44,908 bases of DNA from Desulfuromonadaceae bacterium (GCA_012512925.1 JAAZDE010000140.1:1-44908); one strand, 5' to 3'. Counted from the stretch's first letter, positions 12,509-21,996 are shown. The notes: generated by a model not told the origin, from the sequence alone. Translations and numbers: made by a program.

Positions 12509-14311
12509 TCAGGTCTCTTTCACTTTCAGAATGGCCAGGAAAGCTTCCTGGGGAATTTCCACCTTACCGATCTGCTTCATCCGCTTTTTCCCCTCTTTTT
12601 GCTTCTCCAGCAGTTTCCGCTTGCGGGTGATATCGCCTCCGTAACACTTGGCGGTGACATCCTTGCGCAGCGCCTTGACGTTCACCCTGGCGATGACCTT
12701 GTTGCCGGTGGCGGCCTGGATGGCCACCTCATATTGCTGGCGGGGAATGAATTCCTTCATCTTGACGATCAGATCCCGCCCCCGCTGGGAAACGTTGTCC
12801 CGGTGGACGATCAGCGACAGGGCGTCGACCGGCTCGCCGTTGATGAGAATATTGAGGCGAACCAGTTGACTGGACCGGTAATCGAGAAACTCGTAATCAA
12901 GGGAAGCGTAGCCGCGGGAAATGGATTTCAGCCGATCGTAGAAATCAAGGACGATCTCGTTGAGGGGCAATTCGTAAACCACGATCACCCGATCGGAGGT
13001 CAGATATCGGATTTCGTTCTGAATGCCTCTTTTTTCTTCGCAAAGGGCCAGCACCACGCCGACATATTCGTGAGGAAGATGGATGGAGGCGCGTATGAAA
13101 GGCTCCTCGATGCGGGCGATATGCTGTTCTTCCGGGAGTTTGGTGGCGCTGTCGACCCGAATCGTCTTGCCGTCGGTGGTATAGACAAAATAGACGACGG
13201 TCGGGGCCGTGGTGATCAGGGAAATACCGAATTCCCTTTCCAGACGTTCCTGGATGATCTCCATATGGAGCAAACCAAGGAAGCCGCAGCGGAAACCGAA
13301 ACCGAGAGCGACGGAAGTCTCCGGCTCGAATGAAAAAGAGGAATCGTTGAGCCGAAGCTTTTCCATGGCGTCCCGCAAGGCGTCGTAATCCCCCGGATCG
13401 ATGGGGTAAAGGCCGCTGAAGACCATCGGTTTCACTTCCTTGAAGCCGGGCAGGGGTTGTGCCGCCGGGCGGTGAAAATGGGTGATGGTTTCCCCCACCT
13501 TGGCATCCTGGACCACCTTGATTCCGGCGATGAGAAAACCGACCTCCCCCGCCCCCAAGGTTTTGCATTCTACGGGATGGGGGCTGAAAACACCCACCTT
13601 CAACACCTCATAACTCTTTTTGTTGGCCATCAGGAGAATCTTGTCTCCCTTGGCGACAACCCCATCGACGACACGGATCAGGATGATAACCCCCTGGTAG
13701 GGATCGTACCAGGAGTCGAAGATGAGCGCCTTGAGCGGCGCTTCGGGGTTGCCTCTGGGAGGCGGAATCCGCTGCACCAGAGCTTCCAGGATATCCTCGA
13801 TGCCGATCCCCTCCTTGGCGCTGGCCTCGATGGCGTCGTGGGCGTCGATGCCGATGATCTCCTCGATCTCCTGGCGGGCTTTTCCCGCATCGGCGCTCGG
13901 CAGGTCGATCTTGTTGAGCACCGGGAACACCTCCAGGTTCTGATCGATGGCCAGATAGACATTGGCCAGGGTCTGAGCCTCCACCCCTTGCGACGCGTCC
14001 ACCACCAGCAGCGCTCCTTCGCAGGCATAAAGAGAGCGGCTGACCTCGTAGGAAAAATCGACATGACCGGGCGTATCGATCAGATTGAGGATGTAATCCC
14101 GCCCGTCCCTGGCCCGGTAGGTCAGACGGACGGCCTGAGCCTTGATTGTGATCCCCCGTTCCCGTTCCAGTTCCATCTTGTCCAGAAACTGATCGGTCCG
14201 TTCCCGAATGGTCAGGGCGCCGGTCGCCTCCAGAAGACGGTCAGCCAGGGTCGACTTGCCGTGATCGATATGGGCAATGATGGAAAAATTGCGGATAAAT
14301 TTCTGATCCAT
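12509..14311 (-). CDS. lepA: elongation factor 4 (LepA) ribosomal GTPase
   Basis: LepA is a translational GTPase related to EF-G that acts on the ribosome during initiation or stalled elongation. Its 600 residues show G1 [11 protein letters not shown]2 region ERERGITI, G3 DTPGHVDF, G4 NKID, and the LepA-specific C-terminal domain ending in basic [15 protein letters not shown]. The start at 14311 ([10 protein letters not shown]) matches the family; an upstream TTG at 14359 has no ribosome site. The ribosome site for 14311 is also weak. It is followed with a three-base gap by lepB. Confidence 0.97.
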   Translation of the reverse strand: MDQKFIRNFSIIAHIDHGKSTLADRLLEATGALTIRERTDQFLDKMELERERGITIKAQAVRLTYRARDGRDYILNLIDTPGHVDFSYEVSRSLYACEGALLVVDASQGVEAQTLANVYLAIDQNLEVFPVLNKIDLPSADAGKARQEIEEIIGIDAHDAIEASAKEGIGIEDILEALVQRIPPPRGNPEAPLKALIFDSWYDPYQGVIILIRVVDGVVAKGDKILLMANKKSYEVLKVGVFSPHPVECKTLGAGEVGFLIAGIKVVQDAKVGETITHFHRPAAQPLPGFKEVKPMVFSGLYPIDPGDYDALRDAMEKLRLNDSSFSFEPETSVALGFGFRCGFLGLLHMEIIQERLEREFGISLITTAPTVVYFVYTTDGKTIRVDSATKLPEEQHIARIEEPFIRASIHLPHEYVGVVLALCEEKRGIQNEIRYLTSDRVIVVYELPLNEIVLDFYDRLKSISRGYASLDYEFLDYRSSQLVRLNILINGEPVDALSLIVHRDNVSQRGRDLIVKMKEFIPRQQYEVAIQAATGNKVIARVNVKALRKDVTAKCYGGDITRKRKLLEKQKEGKKRMKQIGKVEIPQEAFLAILKVKET

Positions 14312-14552
14312 AGTTTTCAGCCGTGTGACCGTGTGAAGATTCCGCAGAAAAAGACTCAAATAAGCAACTTACAAAAAAGAGATGGTCTTGTAAAGACAAT
14401 AGAATTTTTCAATTATGGCAAATAAAGGAGGGCTTTTTTTGAAAAGTTCCACTTAATCTTTAAAAGAGACGCTTATTTTTAAATTTTTTCTGGCTGGAAG
14501 GTTTAAAAAATAATACGATTTTCCCACGGGGATAATAAGCGGAGATACCCCC

Positions 14553-14582
14553 TTGCCAAAATTTTCCTTTTAACGGTAGGAT
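14553..14582 (+). promoter_or_regulatory. candidate promoter for the acyl-CoA synthetase gene
   Basis: TTGCCA (14553-14558) and TAGGAT (14577-14582) are 18 bases apart, about 37 bases before the ATG. It lies in the AT-rich 308-base divergent region 14312-14619, which also must contain the lepA promoter; I could not pick that one with confidence. Nothing else is seen in this gap. Confidence 0.4.
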
Positions 14583-14619
14583 GTGCCAATTTTTTTAAAA
14601 AAATCAGGGATGGACCTTC

Positions 14620-16491
14620 ATGAAAACCATTGATGGACAAATTTATGAGTCCTGTCTCAAAATGGGGGACAAGGCCGCTTTCCAACAGAAGATTGGGAAT
14701 ATCTGGCAATCCTTTTCCTACCGCTCTTTGTGGACGGAATCCGAGCAGATCACTTCCGGGCTGCAAAAGTCGGGAATCAAAAAAGGCGACAGGGTCGCCA
14801 TCCTGGCCGTTCCTTCCTGCCGCTGGGTCACCGCTTATCTGGCCATTCTCAAATCCGACGGTATCGTGGTACCTATCGACAAGGAGCTCAAGGCCGGGGA
14901 GATCCGTCATATCCTGACCGATTGCGAAGCCAGAATTGTTTTCACCGAGGAAACCTATCTGGACACCCTGGTTTCCCTGGTGGCGGATCTCCCCAAACTG
15001 GAAAAAATCGTCATCATGCATCCGGATGGGGACAAGAAGATCGCCGACCCGGTCATGGAAATGATGGTTGATGACCTGGTTTCAGAATGGCGGCGGATTT
15101 CCCAGAAATATGAACTGCCCAAGGAAGAAATCACCAACTTCGAACAATTGGCCGACAAGTTCTACCTCTTCCTGCAAAAACAGGGGTCCTCTTCAGGATC
15201 CAGGAACGGTTTCGGCGGCCATCTTCTCGGAGGTCAGGAGATTCAGGTGAGGCGTCTTTTCAAGAAAAGGCGCCTGGAATATCTGAGCGGCTTCCGTCAG
15301 GAGGAGCCCCCCCTCCCCCCGCAGCATCACCCCTCCGATCCGGCCGTGATCATTTACACCTCCGGCACCACGGGACGCTCCAAAGGAGCCATTCTCTCCC
15401 ATTCCAACATCATGTCCAATGTCTACACGGGAATCGACCTCTATCGTCTCACCGATAAGGTCCATATGCTCTCGGTTCTGCCCATACACCATATTTTTGA
15501 ACAAGTGTTGGGGATCATCCTTCCTCTTACCCTCGGCGGGACCGTATCCTTTGTCGAATCCCTTAAAAAGATCGGCCCCAACCTTCAGGAAGTGCAACCC
15601 AACTTCATGTTGGGTGTGCCTGCCCTCTACCGGATTTTTTTCAACCGCATCCGCAAGAAAATCGAAGACAACCATGTGTTGAAAATGCTTTTTTCCCTTC
15701 CCGGAACCAACAAGATTGTCAAGGGTAAGATACTCAAGTCGATGGGTGGCGGCGAGATGATCTTCATCAGCGGCGGAGCGGCCCTGGATCCGGAAATCCA
15801 GGGAGGTTTGAAAAAATTCGGCCTGACTATCTATCAAGGCTACGGGATCACCGAAACCTCCCCGGTGGTTTCGGCGGAATCCCCTTTCTTCCAGCGCCTC
15901 GGCTCGGTGGGTAAAGTTCTGCCCGGTGTCGAGGTCAGGATTGTCGACCCCAACGATGAGGGTGTGGGGGAGATTCTGATCAAGGGACCCAATGTCATGC
16001 AGGGATATCACAATAATCCCAAAGCCACCGAAGATGTGCTCCGGGACGGCTGGTACTACAGCGGTGACCTGGGACGTCTCGACGCCGACGGATATCTTTA
16101 CATCTGCGGCCGGCTCAAAAACCTCATCGTTACCCCCAACGGCAAGAACGTTTACCCCGAAGAGGTGGAGGAAGAACTTCTCAAGAGTGATTTCATCGCT
16201 GAAGTCATGGTTTACGGCCACAAGATCGACAAGACCGCAGAGGAGGTCTATGCCCTGATCTATCCCAACCAGGAGGCCGTTGACAACTATGCCCGGGAGG
16301 CGGGGAAAACGCCGTTCGGCTCCCAGGAAATGGAGGAGTTGATCCGCCGCGAAGTGCTGGAACACTCCAAAAACCTGGCCGATTACAAACGGATCAAAAA
16401 ATTCTCCCTGCGCGAAGATGAATTCCCCAAAACCACCACCAGGAAAATCAAGCGTTTCGTCGTCGAACCCGACATCGCCGCTTTGGAATGA
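14620..16491 (+). CDS. AMP-forming long-chain acyl-CoA synthetase
   Basis: Activates fatty acids to acyl-CoA through an acyl-adenylate. The 623-residue protein has the ATP/AMP motif YTSGTTGRSKGA near residue 246, GYGITETSP near 407, and YSGDLGRLDADGYL plus GRLKNLIVTPNGKN in the C-terminal part. This is the ANL superfamily, long-chain (FadD/FAA1-like) subgroup. A low-complexity linker around residues 188-240 separates the N-terminal region from the P-loop and varies in this family. No transport or beta-oxidation genes adjoin it. It could serve membrane lipid recycling rather than catabolism. It ends at a strong bidirectional terminator. Confidence 0.9.
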   Translation: MKTIDGQIYESCLKMGDKAAFQQKIGNIWQSFSYRSLWTESEQITSGLQKSGIKKGDRVAILAVPSCRWVTAYLAILKSDGIVVPIDKELKAGEIRHILTDCEARIVFTEETYLDTLVSLVADLPKLEKIVIMHPDGDKKIADPVMEMMVDDLVSEWRRISQKYELPKEEITNFEQLADKFYLFLQKQGSSSGSRNGFGGHLLGGQEIQVRRLFKKRRLEYLSGFRQEEPPLPPQHHPSDPAVIIYTSGTTGRSKGAILSHSNIMSNVYTGIDLYRLTDKVHMLSVLPIHHIFEQVLGIILPLTLGGTVSFVESLKKIGPNLQEVQPNFMLGVPALYRIFFNRIRKKIEDNHVLKMLFSLPGTNKIVKGKILKSMGGGEMIFISGGAALDPEIQGGLKKFGLTIYQGYGITETSPVVSAESPFFQRLGSVGKVLPGVEVRIVDPNDEGVGEILIKGPNVMQGYHNNPKATEDVLRDGWYYSGDLGRLDADGYLYICGRLKNLIVTPNGKNVYPEEVEEELLKSDFIAEVMVYGHKIDKTAEEVYALIYPNQEAVDNYAREAGKTPFGSQEMEELIRREVLEHSKNLADYKRIKKFSLREDEFPKTTTRKIKRFVVEPDIAALE

Positions 16492-16508
16492 CAGCGGTCT
16501 GAAATATA

Positions 16509-16556
16509 AAAAAAGACAACGGTTCCGCCGCCTGAGGAGGAACCGTTGTCTTTTTT
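16509..16556. terminator. large bidirectional intrinsic terminator
   Basis: Perfect inverted repeat of 18 bases (AAAAAAGACAACGGTTCC at 16509-16526 and its complement at 16539-16556) with a 12-base loop. The A-run on the left and T-run on the right make it an intrinsic terminator on both strands, serving the convergent acyl-CoA synthetase and Fe-S genes. Confidence 0.93.
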
Positions 16557-16608
16557 GGGGCGGGCTTCGAACCGTTTCCAGTTTCAGAAGCGGCTTTCTG
16601 CAGCGGCG

Positions 16609-17883
16609 TCACCCATATTTCCGACTTAAATGCTCCAGGTAACGGGAGCGCACCTGCTGGCTTGCCATGAGACGTTTGACCGGCGGCAGACCCAACAGAA
16701 CCCCCAGCACCGCTCCAAGGATGCGATGACTCAAAAGCACCTGGTTGTCGAAGATGAGATTCTGGAGTTTGCCCCGTTCCAGCGCCATCAGGACCACCCG
16801 GTGAGTTGAATTGAGCGGCGGGATGATCCGCGTACCCCGTTCCCGGAAGCGAATGGCGCCATTGGGGCAGATGCGGTGGCAGATGCCGCAGCCGAGGCAA
16901 TCCTCCTCGTGGAGAACCACCTTGGGCAGCCCCTCGCCGGTTTCAACATGGTCATAAGAAACTGCCTCCACCGGGCAATATTTCATGCACAAGCCGCAGC
17001 CGATACATTTTTCCGGATCGATTTCAGGCAGATAGTTGCTGGTATGGATCGGATTGAGAACGCCGAACCGTCGGGCCGCGTTCATCGCCTCGCAGCAGCA
17101 GCGGCAACAGTTACAGATAAAACTGATACCTTCGCGGGCATTCTCCCCGAACTGGATCAGATTGTAGTCATAGGCCTGGGCCAGGAGATCGAGACATTCC
17201 GAAGCATCCACCCTCCTGGCGGCGCCATGGCGGATAAGAGAAGCCGCCGGAGCGTTGAAGGTCATGCAGATATCCTGAGGAGCGTCACAGGCTTGTCCGA
17301 CATGCTCCTTTTTATGGCGGCAGAAACAGAGACCGATGCCGATGTCGGAGGCGGAGCGGATCACTTCACTGGCCCGATCATAATCCAGCACGTGAAGGCT
17401 GTCTTCTTCGGCGATGGCCGGCTCATGGACGAAGATCCGTCCCATTTGGGTTTTTCCACCGCCGAACAAAGCTTTGGAAAAATCCTCCTCCTGGTCCAGG
17501 TAGTTTTCCAGCAACCGGCTGAGCAGTTTTTTGTCGAGGTTCCCTCCGCTGCGCATCAGGCTGAATTCAAAAAAACCCGCCATCGGTGGAGGAAGAAGAT
17601 AGAGGACGCTTCCATCCTCCTTTTCCAGATCGAGCAGAATGGAGCGGGAAGCCAAAGCCTCTAATGTGTTCCGGGCCTCATCCAGACCAACCTTCCAGAT
17701 ACGGGCCGCCTTGCCCACCGTAAAGGGACGGATGGGAAGCTGCGCCACCAGAGCGGCTTCCCTTTCACTGAACAGCAGTTCGAGGATTTCGTAAAGCAGG
17801 CGCGAAGGAGGGGCTCCGAGCGGAAAGCGGTTCAGCCGTTCGACCAGGTTGGAATATCCTTTTTTAAGCGTATGATGGGCCAT
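16609..17883 (-). CDS. cysteine-rich 4Fe-4S protein with winged-helix-like N terminus
   Basis: Function unknown; a probable electron carrier or redox sensor. Of 424 residues, about 35-110 look like a small winged-helix fold (TVGKAARIWKVGLDEA then a beta-hairpin). A first cysteine cluster has C186-x-C188 with C199 and C206; a second, ICNCCRCCC, holds six cysteines between 257 and 264. Two classical ferredoxin motifs follow: C293/296/299/303 and C329/332/335/339. Related Fe-S proteins with the same three blocks occur in anaerobes, to my knowledge without an assigned role. The C-terminal region (380-400) is hydrophobic and might associate with membrane. The start at 17883 has AAGGA six bases upstream. 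It is monocistronic by appearance. Confidence 0.8.
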   Translation of the reverse strand: MAHHTLKKGYSNLVERLNRFPLGAPPSRLLYEILELLFSEREAALVAQLPIRPFTVGKAARIWKVGLDEARNTLEALASRSILLDLEKEDGSVLYLLPPPMAGFFEFSLMRSGGNLDKKLLSRLLENYLDQEEDFSKALFGGGKTQMGRIFVHEPAIAEEDSLHVLDYDRASEVIRSASDIGIGLCFCRHKKEHVGQACDAPQDICMTFNAPAASLIRHGAARRVDASECLDLLAQAYDYNLIQFGENAREGISFICNCCRCCCEAMNAARRFGVLNPIHTSNYLPEIDPEKCIGCGLCMKYCPVEAVSYDHVETGEGLPKVVLHEEDCLGCGICHRICPNGAIRFRERGTRIIPPLNSTHRVVLMALERGKLQNLIFDNQVLLSHRILGAVLGVLLGLPPVKRLMASQQVRSRYLEHLSRKYG

Positions 17884-18037
17884 GCAAATCCTTTGCGGTA
17901 AAAATTTTTCCGGGAACCGGATGGGTCGTGGGATCGTCCAAACAGGACCATAAGCGATCCATTATGTTCAGGATATTCCTTCATGACAAGAGAAAACTCG
18001 TCCCTTCATCCTTCCTTCGAATGACAAGCCCCCGAGG

Positions 18038-18066
18038 TTGCGAATCCACTTTTTATCAGCTAGATT
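18038..18066 (+). promoter_or_regulatory. candidate promoter for the hemerythrin/LigD-PE pair
   Basis: TTGCGA (18038-18043) and TAGATT (18061-18066) lie 17 bases apart, 117 bases before the hemerythrin start. The 299-base divergent region 17884-18182 holds no other clear feature. Confidence 0.4.
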
Positions 18067-18182
18067 TTAAACGGTATCCCCATTTCCTGTACTGGTCACA
18101 CCTGGGCACCGCTGAAAAGATGCTCCCAAGGCAACACATTCAGCTTTCACTGAGGAATGATCCGACATCGGAAAGGACAGGG

Positions 18183-18716
18183 ATGAGTATCATTGAGAAG
18201 ATTCGTCGTGAACACCAGGAAAGCCTCGCCAGTCTCAAGGAGATGTCGCAACTGGCCCGTCACCTGGAAAAGGGCGCTCCCCTGAAGGTGGAACAGGTCC
18301 TCGACGTAGTTGCTTCGACTCTGGATTTCAACAATCGATGTCACCACTTCAAGGAAGAAAAGCTCTTCCAGCTTTTGGCCCTGAAACTGGACGAAAATGA
18401 GATCCCGCTTCTGATGGAGTTGGAAGCGGAACATAAAGCCTCCGATGAGCTGCTTAAAAACATTAACCGCCAGATTCTGCAGACCGTACCGCAAATACCA
18501 CTTCTGAAGAACCGTATAGTGGAAATTCTGTGGACCTTTGTCGAACTCAACCGCAGGCATATCGACAAGGAGGAAAAACGGTTCCTTCCTCTTTTTGAAG
18601 GACTCGTCACGCGGGACGAACAGGTCCACTTGTTGGAATATTTCCAGCCCAGGCAATCCACTGGTCCGATCCTGACCCTGCCGACGGTCAGCAGCTACCT
18701 TTCCAAAGAATTATGA
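18183..18716 (+). CDS. hemerythrin-like domain protein
   Basis: A 177-residue all-helical protein of the hemerythrin/HHE family, which can bind a di-iron centre and act in oxygen or nitric oxide sensing or iron storage. Candidate ligands follow the family order: His11 in REHQESL, the HH and EE of CHHFKEEKLF, the His in EAEHKASDEL, and NRRHIDKEEKRFLPLF near the end. The ATG at 18183 is used because AAGGA lies five bases upstream; an in-frame reading extends 85 codons further upstream but shows no family similarity. Its stop overlaps the start of the LigD-type phosphoesterase (ATGA), so the two are translationally coupled. Confidence 0.82.
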   Translation: MSIIEKIRREHQESLASLKEMSQLARHLEKGAPLKVEQVLDVVASTLDFNNRCHHFKEEKLFQLLALKLDENEIPLLMELEAEHKASDELLKNINRQILQTVPQIPLLKNRIVEILWTFVELNRRHIDKEEKRFLPLFEGLVTRDEQVHLLEYFQPRQSTGPILTLPTVSSYLSKEL

Positions 18717-19312
18717 GCGACTCAAAACCACTTTATGTGTATCGGCAAAAACGCAATTTCCAAAAGACCGCCGAACCCTATGGGAAACATCCCGGCCCCG
18801 GTGAAGCTCCCATATTCGTCGTTCAAAAACATCAGGCTTCGACCCTTCATTACGACTTCCGCATAGAGGTTGACGGTGTGCTCAAATCCTGGGCCATACC
18901 CAAAGGCCCTTCGCTTGACCCCAAAGATAAAAGACTGGCTGTCCCTACCGAGGACCACCCTTTTGACTATGCCGATTTCGAAGGAACCTTTCCCGAAGGG
19001 GAATACGGCGGAGGAACCGTCCTGATCTGGGATGAAGGAACCTACAGCCTCTTGCCGGACAAAAAAGGGGAACTCATCCCTGTTCAGGAGGGTCTGGAAA
19101 AGGGTCATGTGACGATTTTCCTCCACGGGAAAAAACTCAAGGGTGGCTTCGCCCTGAAACGATTCAAAACCGGCAAGGATGAAGCCTGGCTGCTGATCAA
19201 GATGGCGGATGAGGAGGCCACGACGGACAGGAACCCGGTTCGGGACGAGCCGCTGTCGGGGCGCAGCGGAAAATCCCTGGAACAGGTGGCGAAAGAAGCC
19301 GCAACCCGGTGA
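18713..19312 (+). CDS. stand-alone LigD-type DNA 3'-phosphoesterase
   Basis: A 199-residue protein consisting of the PE domain of bacterial DNA ligase D, which trims 3'-ribonucleotides and 3'-phosphates at DNA ends. All six residues reported to form the metal and substrate site of Pseudomonas LigD PE have counterparts at a constant offset of two: His40, His46, Asp48, Arg50, His82 and Tyr86 (QKHQASTLHYDFRIE; HPFDYADFEG). The glycine-rich PEGEYGGGTV motif follows. No ligase or polymerase domain is attached and no ku gene lies in the window, so it may work in a different repair route or with a distant NHEJ locus. It overlaps the upstream hemerythrin gene by four bases. Confidence 0.9.
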   Translation: MSDSKPLYVYRQKRNFQKTAEPYGKHPGPGEAPIFVVQKHQASTLHYDFRIEVDGVLKSWAIPKGPSLDPKDKRLAVPTEDHPFDYADFEGTFPEGEYGGGTVLIWDEGTYSLLPDKKGELIPVQEGLEKGHVTIFLHGKKLKGGFALKRFKTGKDEAWLLIKMADEEATTDRNPVRDEPLSGRSGKSLEQVAKEAATR

Positions 19313-19351
19313 GGGTCCAATCCGCCTCCTGGATGGGGAAATATATTGATC

Positions 19352-19380
19352 TTGACGGATCGATCCCTATTTTCTAGTCT
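19352..19380 (+). promoter_or_regulatory. candidate promoter for the SDR epimerase gene
   Basis: TTGACG (19352-19357) and TAGTCT (19375-19380) are separated by 17 bases, in the 162-base gap before the ATG at 19475. Confidence 0.4.
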
Positions 19381-19474
19381 TTCTCCGGGCACATTATTCT
19401 TTTTTATTTTCCCGGGGTCGGCCGACACCAATTCCCATTGTTGGCGGCCTCAATAAAGACGGGGAGGAACGAAA

Positions 19475-20404
19475 ATGAAAATTCTCATTACCGGTGGCTG
19501 CGGCAACATGGGCGGCCATGTGGCCAGGGTTTTCGCGCAGGAGGGACATGAGGTCCGGGTGTTCGACAAGAATGCCGAAGGGCTTAAAAAGCTGGCCGCT
19601 ACCGGGGTGGAAACAGTAGCCGGCGACCTCTCCGACAAAAATCTGATCGAGACTGCCGTCCAGGGCGTCGATGCCGTCCTCCATCTGGCCTGGAGTTTCT
19701 CCGAAGACCTGGTGGATCTTATCGACATAGACGTCAAAGGGTATAAATATCTTCTCGACGCCGCGGTGGAGCAAGGTGTGCAGCATGTCATCAATGCCAG
19801 TACGGCGGTGGCCTACGGAAAACCATTGACCTCGCCGGTGGATGAAACTCATCCCCATCTGGTCGAAAAGGCACGCAAGCCTTCCTACGCCCTGGCCAAG
19901 CTGATCACCGAGGAATTGGGGAAGATCTACTCCGAGAAACACGAACTGGCCGTCAACAACGTGATGATCTGGTATGCCTACGGGGATGAAATAGGGGGCA
20001 AGCATATCCGCGGCATGATCAAGGATGCGATCCAGAAAGGGGTCATCGAGGTTCCGGCCAATAGCGGCGGAAGCTTTCTCCAGTTGGACGATTTCATCAC
20101 CGGGGTCAAAGGTATCATTTCCGCCAGACCCAAGGGGGAGTTGTTCAACCTGGCCACCGTCTATCTTACCTGGGAAGAACTGGCCCAACTGATTATCGCT
20201 CAGGCCAATCCCCAGGCGAAGGTGTTGGCGATCCCCAAAGAGGAATGGACCGGGAGTTCTTTCCTCGCCGACGACTGGCATTTCAGTACCCGCAAGGCGG
20301 AGCAGATGCTCCTTTACCGGACCAGACTGACCAGAGAAAAGGCCATTGCCCATCTTTCCAGGGCCCTGGAAGCCTGCGTGGCCGAGGTCAAAGCCAAAAC
20401 ATGA
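19475..20404 (+). CDS. NAD(P)-dependent epimerase/dehydratase (extended SDR)
   Basis: Extended short-chain dehydrogenase of 309 residues. The Rossmann motif GGCGNMG is at residues 7-13 and the catalytic pattern is Ser109/Thr110, Tyr138 and Lys142 (SYALAK). Substrate cannot be read from sequence; relatives act on nucleotide sugars or sterol-like compounds. GGGGAGGA lies just upstream of the ATG. It stands alone between its own promoter candidate and a clear terminator, so the neighbours give no clue. Confidence 0.85.
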   Translation: MKILITGGCGNMGGHVARVFAQEGHEVRVFDKNAEGLKKLAATGVETVAGDLSDKNLIETAVQGVDAVLHLAWSFSEDLVDLIDIDVKGYKYLLDAAVEQGVQHVINASTAVAYGKPLTSPVDETHPHLVEKARKPSYALAKLITEELGKIYSEKHELAVNNVMIWYAYGDEIGGKHIRGMIKDAIQKGVIEVPANSGGSFLQLDDFITGVKGIISARPKGELFNLATVYLTWEELAQLIIAQANPQAKVLAIPKEEWTGSSFLADDWHFSTRKAEQMLLYRTRLTREKAIAHLSRALEACVAEVKAKT

Positions 20405-20433
20405 CGGCCGCCCCAGCCGTCAAACCCTCCACG

Positions 20434-20461
20434 CCGGGCCCATTTCAGGCCCGGTTTTTTT
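20434..20461 (+). terminator. intrinsic terminator after the SDR gene
   Basis: CCGGGCC (20434-20440) and GGCCCGG (20448-20454) form a seven-pair GC stem with a seven-base loop, followed by seven T. Confidence 0.92.
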
Positions 20462-20467
20462 AATTCA

Positions 20468-20540
20468 TTGATGTCATTCACAAAACTTAAAACAACTTTA
20501 CAGGCGCATCATTGACATCAAAGCGCCTCATGATTAATAA
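20468..20540 (+). promoter_or_regulatory. strong htrA promoter embedded in two inverted repeats
   Basis: TTGACA (20512-20517), a 17-base spacer and TAATAA (20535-20540) form a near-consensus sigma-70 promoter. Two inverted repeats surround the -35 box: TTGATGTCA (20468-20476) with TGACATCAA (20513-20521), and AGGCGC (20502-20507) with GCGCCT (20523-20528). They are candidate operators for a stress regulator; which protein binds is unknown. Confidence 0.68.
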
Positions 20541-20572
20541 AAAGGAAAACCCGTGACCCCATGGAGGACAAG

Positions 20573-21958
20573 ATGAGACCGATTAAAACCATTTTTTCCT
20601 GTTTGATGATCCTGTTGGCTGGCCTGGCCCTGGACGTTTCGGCACAGGTGGGACAAATTCCCGATTTTGTCGAACTCTCTCAAAAAATAAAGCCGGCCGT
20701 GGTCAATATCCGAACCTCGAAAACGGTTCAGTTTCGCAAACCCATGCTGCCAGGGACACGGGACGAATTCTTCAACGAATTTTTCGAGCGCTTTTTCCGC
20801 GACATGCCGAACACCCCCCGGAAGGAGAGATCTCTCGGCTCGGGGTTCATCATTTCGGCCGACGGCTTCATTCTCACCAACAATCATGTGGTCGACGGAG
20901 CTGATGAAATCGGCGTCCGCCTGGCCGACGGACGCACTTACAAAGGGGTGGTCAGGGGGCTCGATCCAAAACTGGACCTGGCTCTGATCAAGATCGACAC
21001 CGGCAAGGAGGAACTTCCGGTAGCCAAACTCGGTGACAGCGACAGCCTGCGGGTGGGTGAATGGGTCATCGCCATCGGCAACCCCTTCGGTCTCGAACAG
21101 ACCGTTACGGTGGGAATCGTGTCCGCCAAAGGCAGGGTTATCGGCGCCGGCCCCTATGACAATTTCATTCAGACCGACGCCTCCATCAATCCCGGCAACT
21201 CGGGCGGCCCACTTTTCAACGCCAAGGGGGAGGTGGTCGGAATCAATACCGCCATCGTCCGTGGCGGCCAGGGAATCGGTTTTGCCACTCCGGTCAATGC
21301 CGCCAAAAACGCCGTCCCGCAACTTCGCGATAAAGGGAAAGTGGTGCGGGGCTGGCTTGGGGTAACCGTCCAGGATGTTTCTTCCGACCTGGCCAAATCC
21401 TTCGGCCTCGAGGAAGCCCAGGGAGCCCTGGTTTCCGAGGTGGTCAAGGATTCCCCCGCGGACAAAGCGGGGATCCAGCGGGGGGACATCATCCTGTCCT
21501 TCAATGGCAATGAGATCAATATCCTCAACGACCTTCCCCGGTTGGTGGCGGACCGGACCGTGGGAGAAAAGGTTGAAATCGTGCTTTTCCGGGACGGCCG
21601 GAAAAAGACGGTCCAAACCACCCTGGGACAGGCACCGGAGGATGAACAGGTTGCCGAGGTATCCGGAGGCGACGCGGACAAACTGGGGATGACCGTTTCC
21701 GAAATCACTCCGGAAACGATGCGTTTTTACAACCTCAAGAGAAGCAAGGGAATCCTGGTCACCCAGGTGGCGCCTGACGGTCCCGCCGCCGCGGCCAATC
21801 TCAGACCGGGGGATCTGATTCTGGAGATCAACAACACGGAAACACCCGATCTGGCATCCTATCGGAAAGCCATCCAGGGAATGAAGCAGGGACAGATCAT
21901 TCGCCTTCTCGTGCAGAGGGGCTCCTATCTTTCCTACACCACCATTCAGGTCGAATAG
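20573..21958 (+). CDS. degP: periplasmic serine protease Do (DegP/HtrA family)
   Basis: Envelope quality-control protease and chaperone. The 461-residue protein has a signal peptide (cleavage near VSAQ), a trypsin-like domain with the triad His105 (TNNHVVDG), Asp135 (LDLALIKID) and Ser210 (GNSGGPL), and two PDZ domains (about 245-340 and 365-455). The ATG at 20573 is preferred because GGAGG (20563-20567) is five bases upstream; the ATG at 20561 has no properly spaced site. It is transcribed from a near-consensus promoter and ends at an intrinsic terminator, so it is probably monocistronic. Confidence 0.96.
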   Translation: MRPIKTIFSCLMILLAGLALDVSAQVGQIPDFVELSQKIKPAVVNIRTSKTVQFRKPMLPGTRDEFFNEFFERFFRDMPNTPRKERSLGSGFIISADGFILTNNHVVDGADEIGVRLADGRTYKGVVRGLDPKLDLALIKIDTGKEELPVAKLGDSDSLRVGEWVIAIGNPFGLEQTVTVGIVSAKGRVIGAGPYDNFIQTDASINPGNSGGPLFNAKGEVVGINTAIVRGGQGIGFATPVNAAKNAVPQLRDKGKVVRGWLGVTVQDVSSDLAKSFGLEEAQGALVSEVVKDSPADKAGIQRGDIILSFNGNEINILNDLPRLVADRTVGEKVEIVLFRDGRKKTVQTTLGQAPEDEQVAEVSGGDADKLGMTVSEITPETMRFYNLKRSKGILVTQVAPDGPAAAANLRPGDLILEINNTETPDLASYRKAIQGMKQGQIIRLLVQRGSYLSYTTIQVE

Positions 21959-21996
21959 GATAATATGGTTCCACCGTAGCCAAGCGGCCTTTTCCG

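Noticed and set aside
12497-14425. Long plus-strand open frames antisense to lepA
   Set aside because: No ribosome sites or family motifs; explained by lepA on the other strand.
17928-18182. Upstream extension of the hemerythrin gene by 85 codons
   Set aside because: No family similarity, no ribosome site, and it contains the candidate promoter; the ATG at 18183 has AAGGA.
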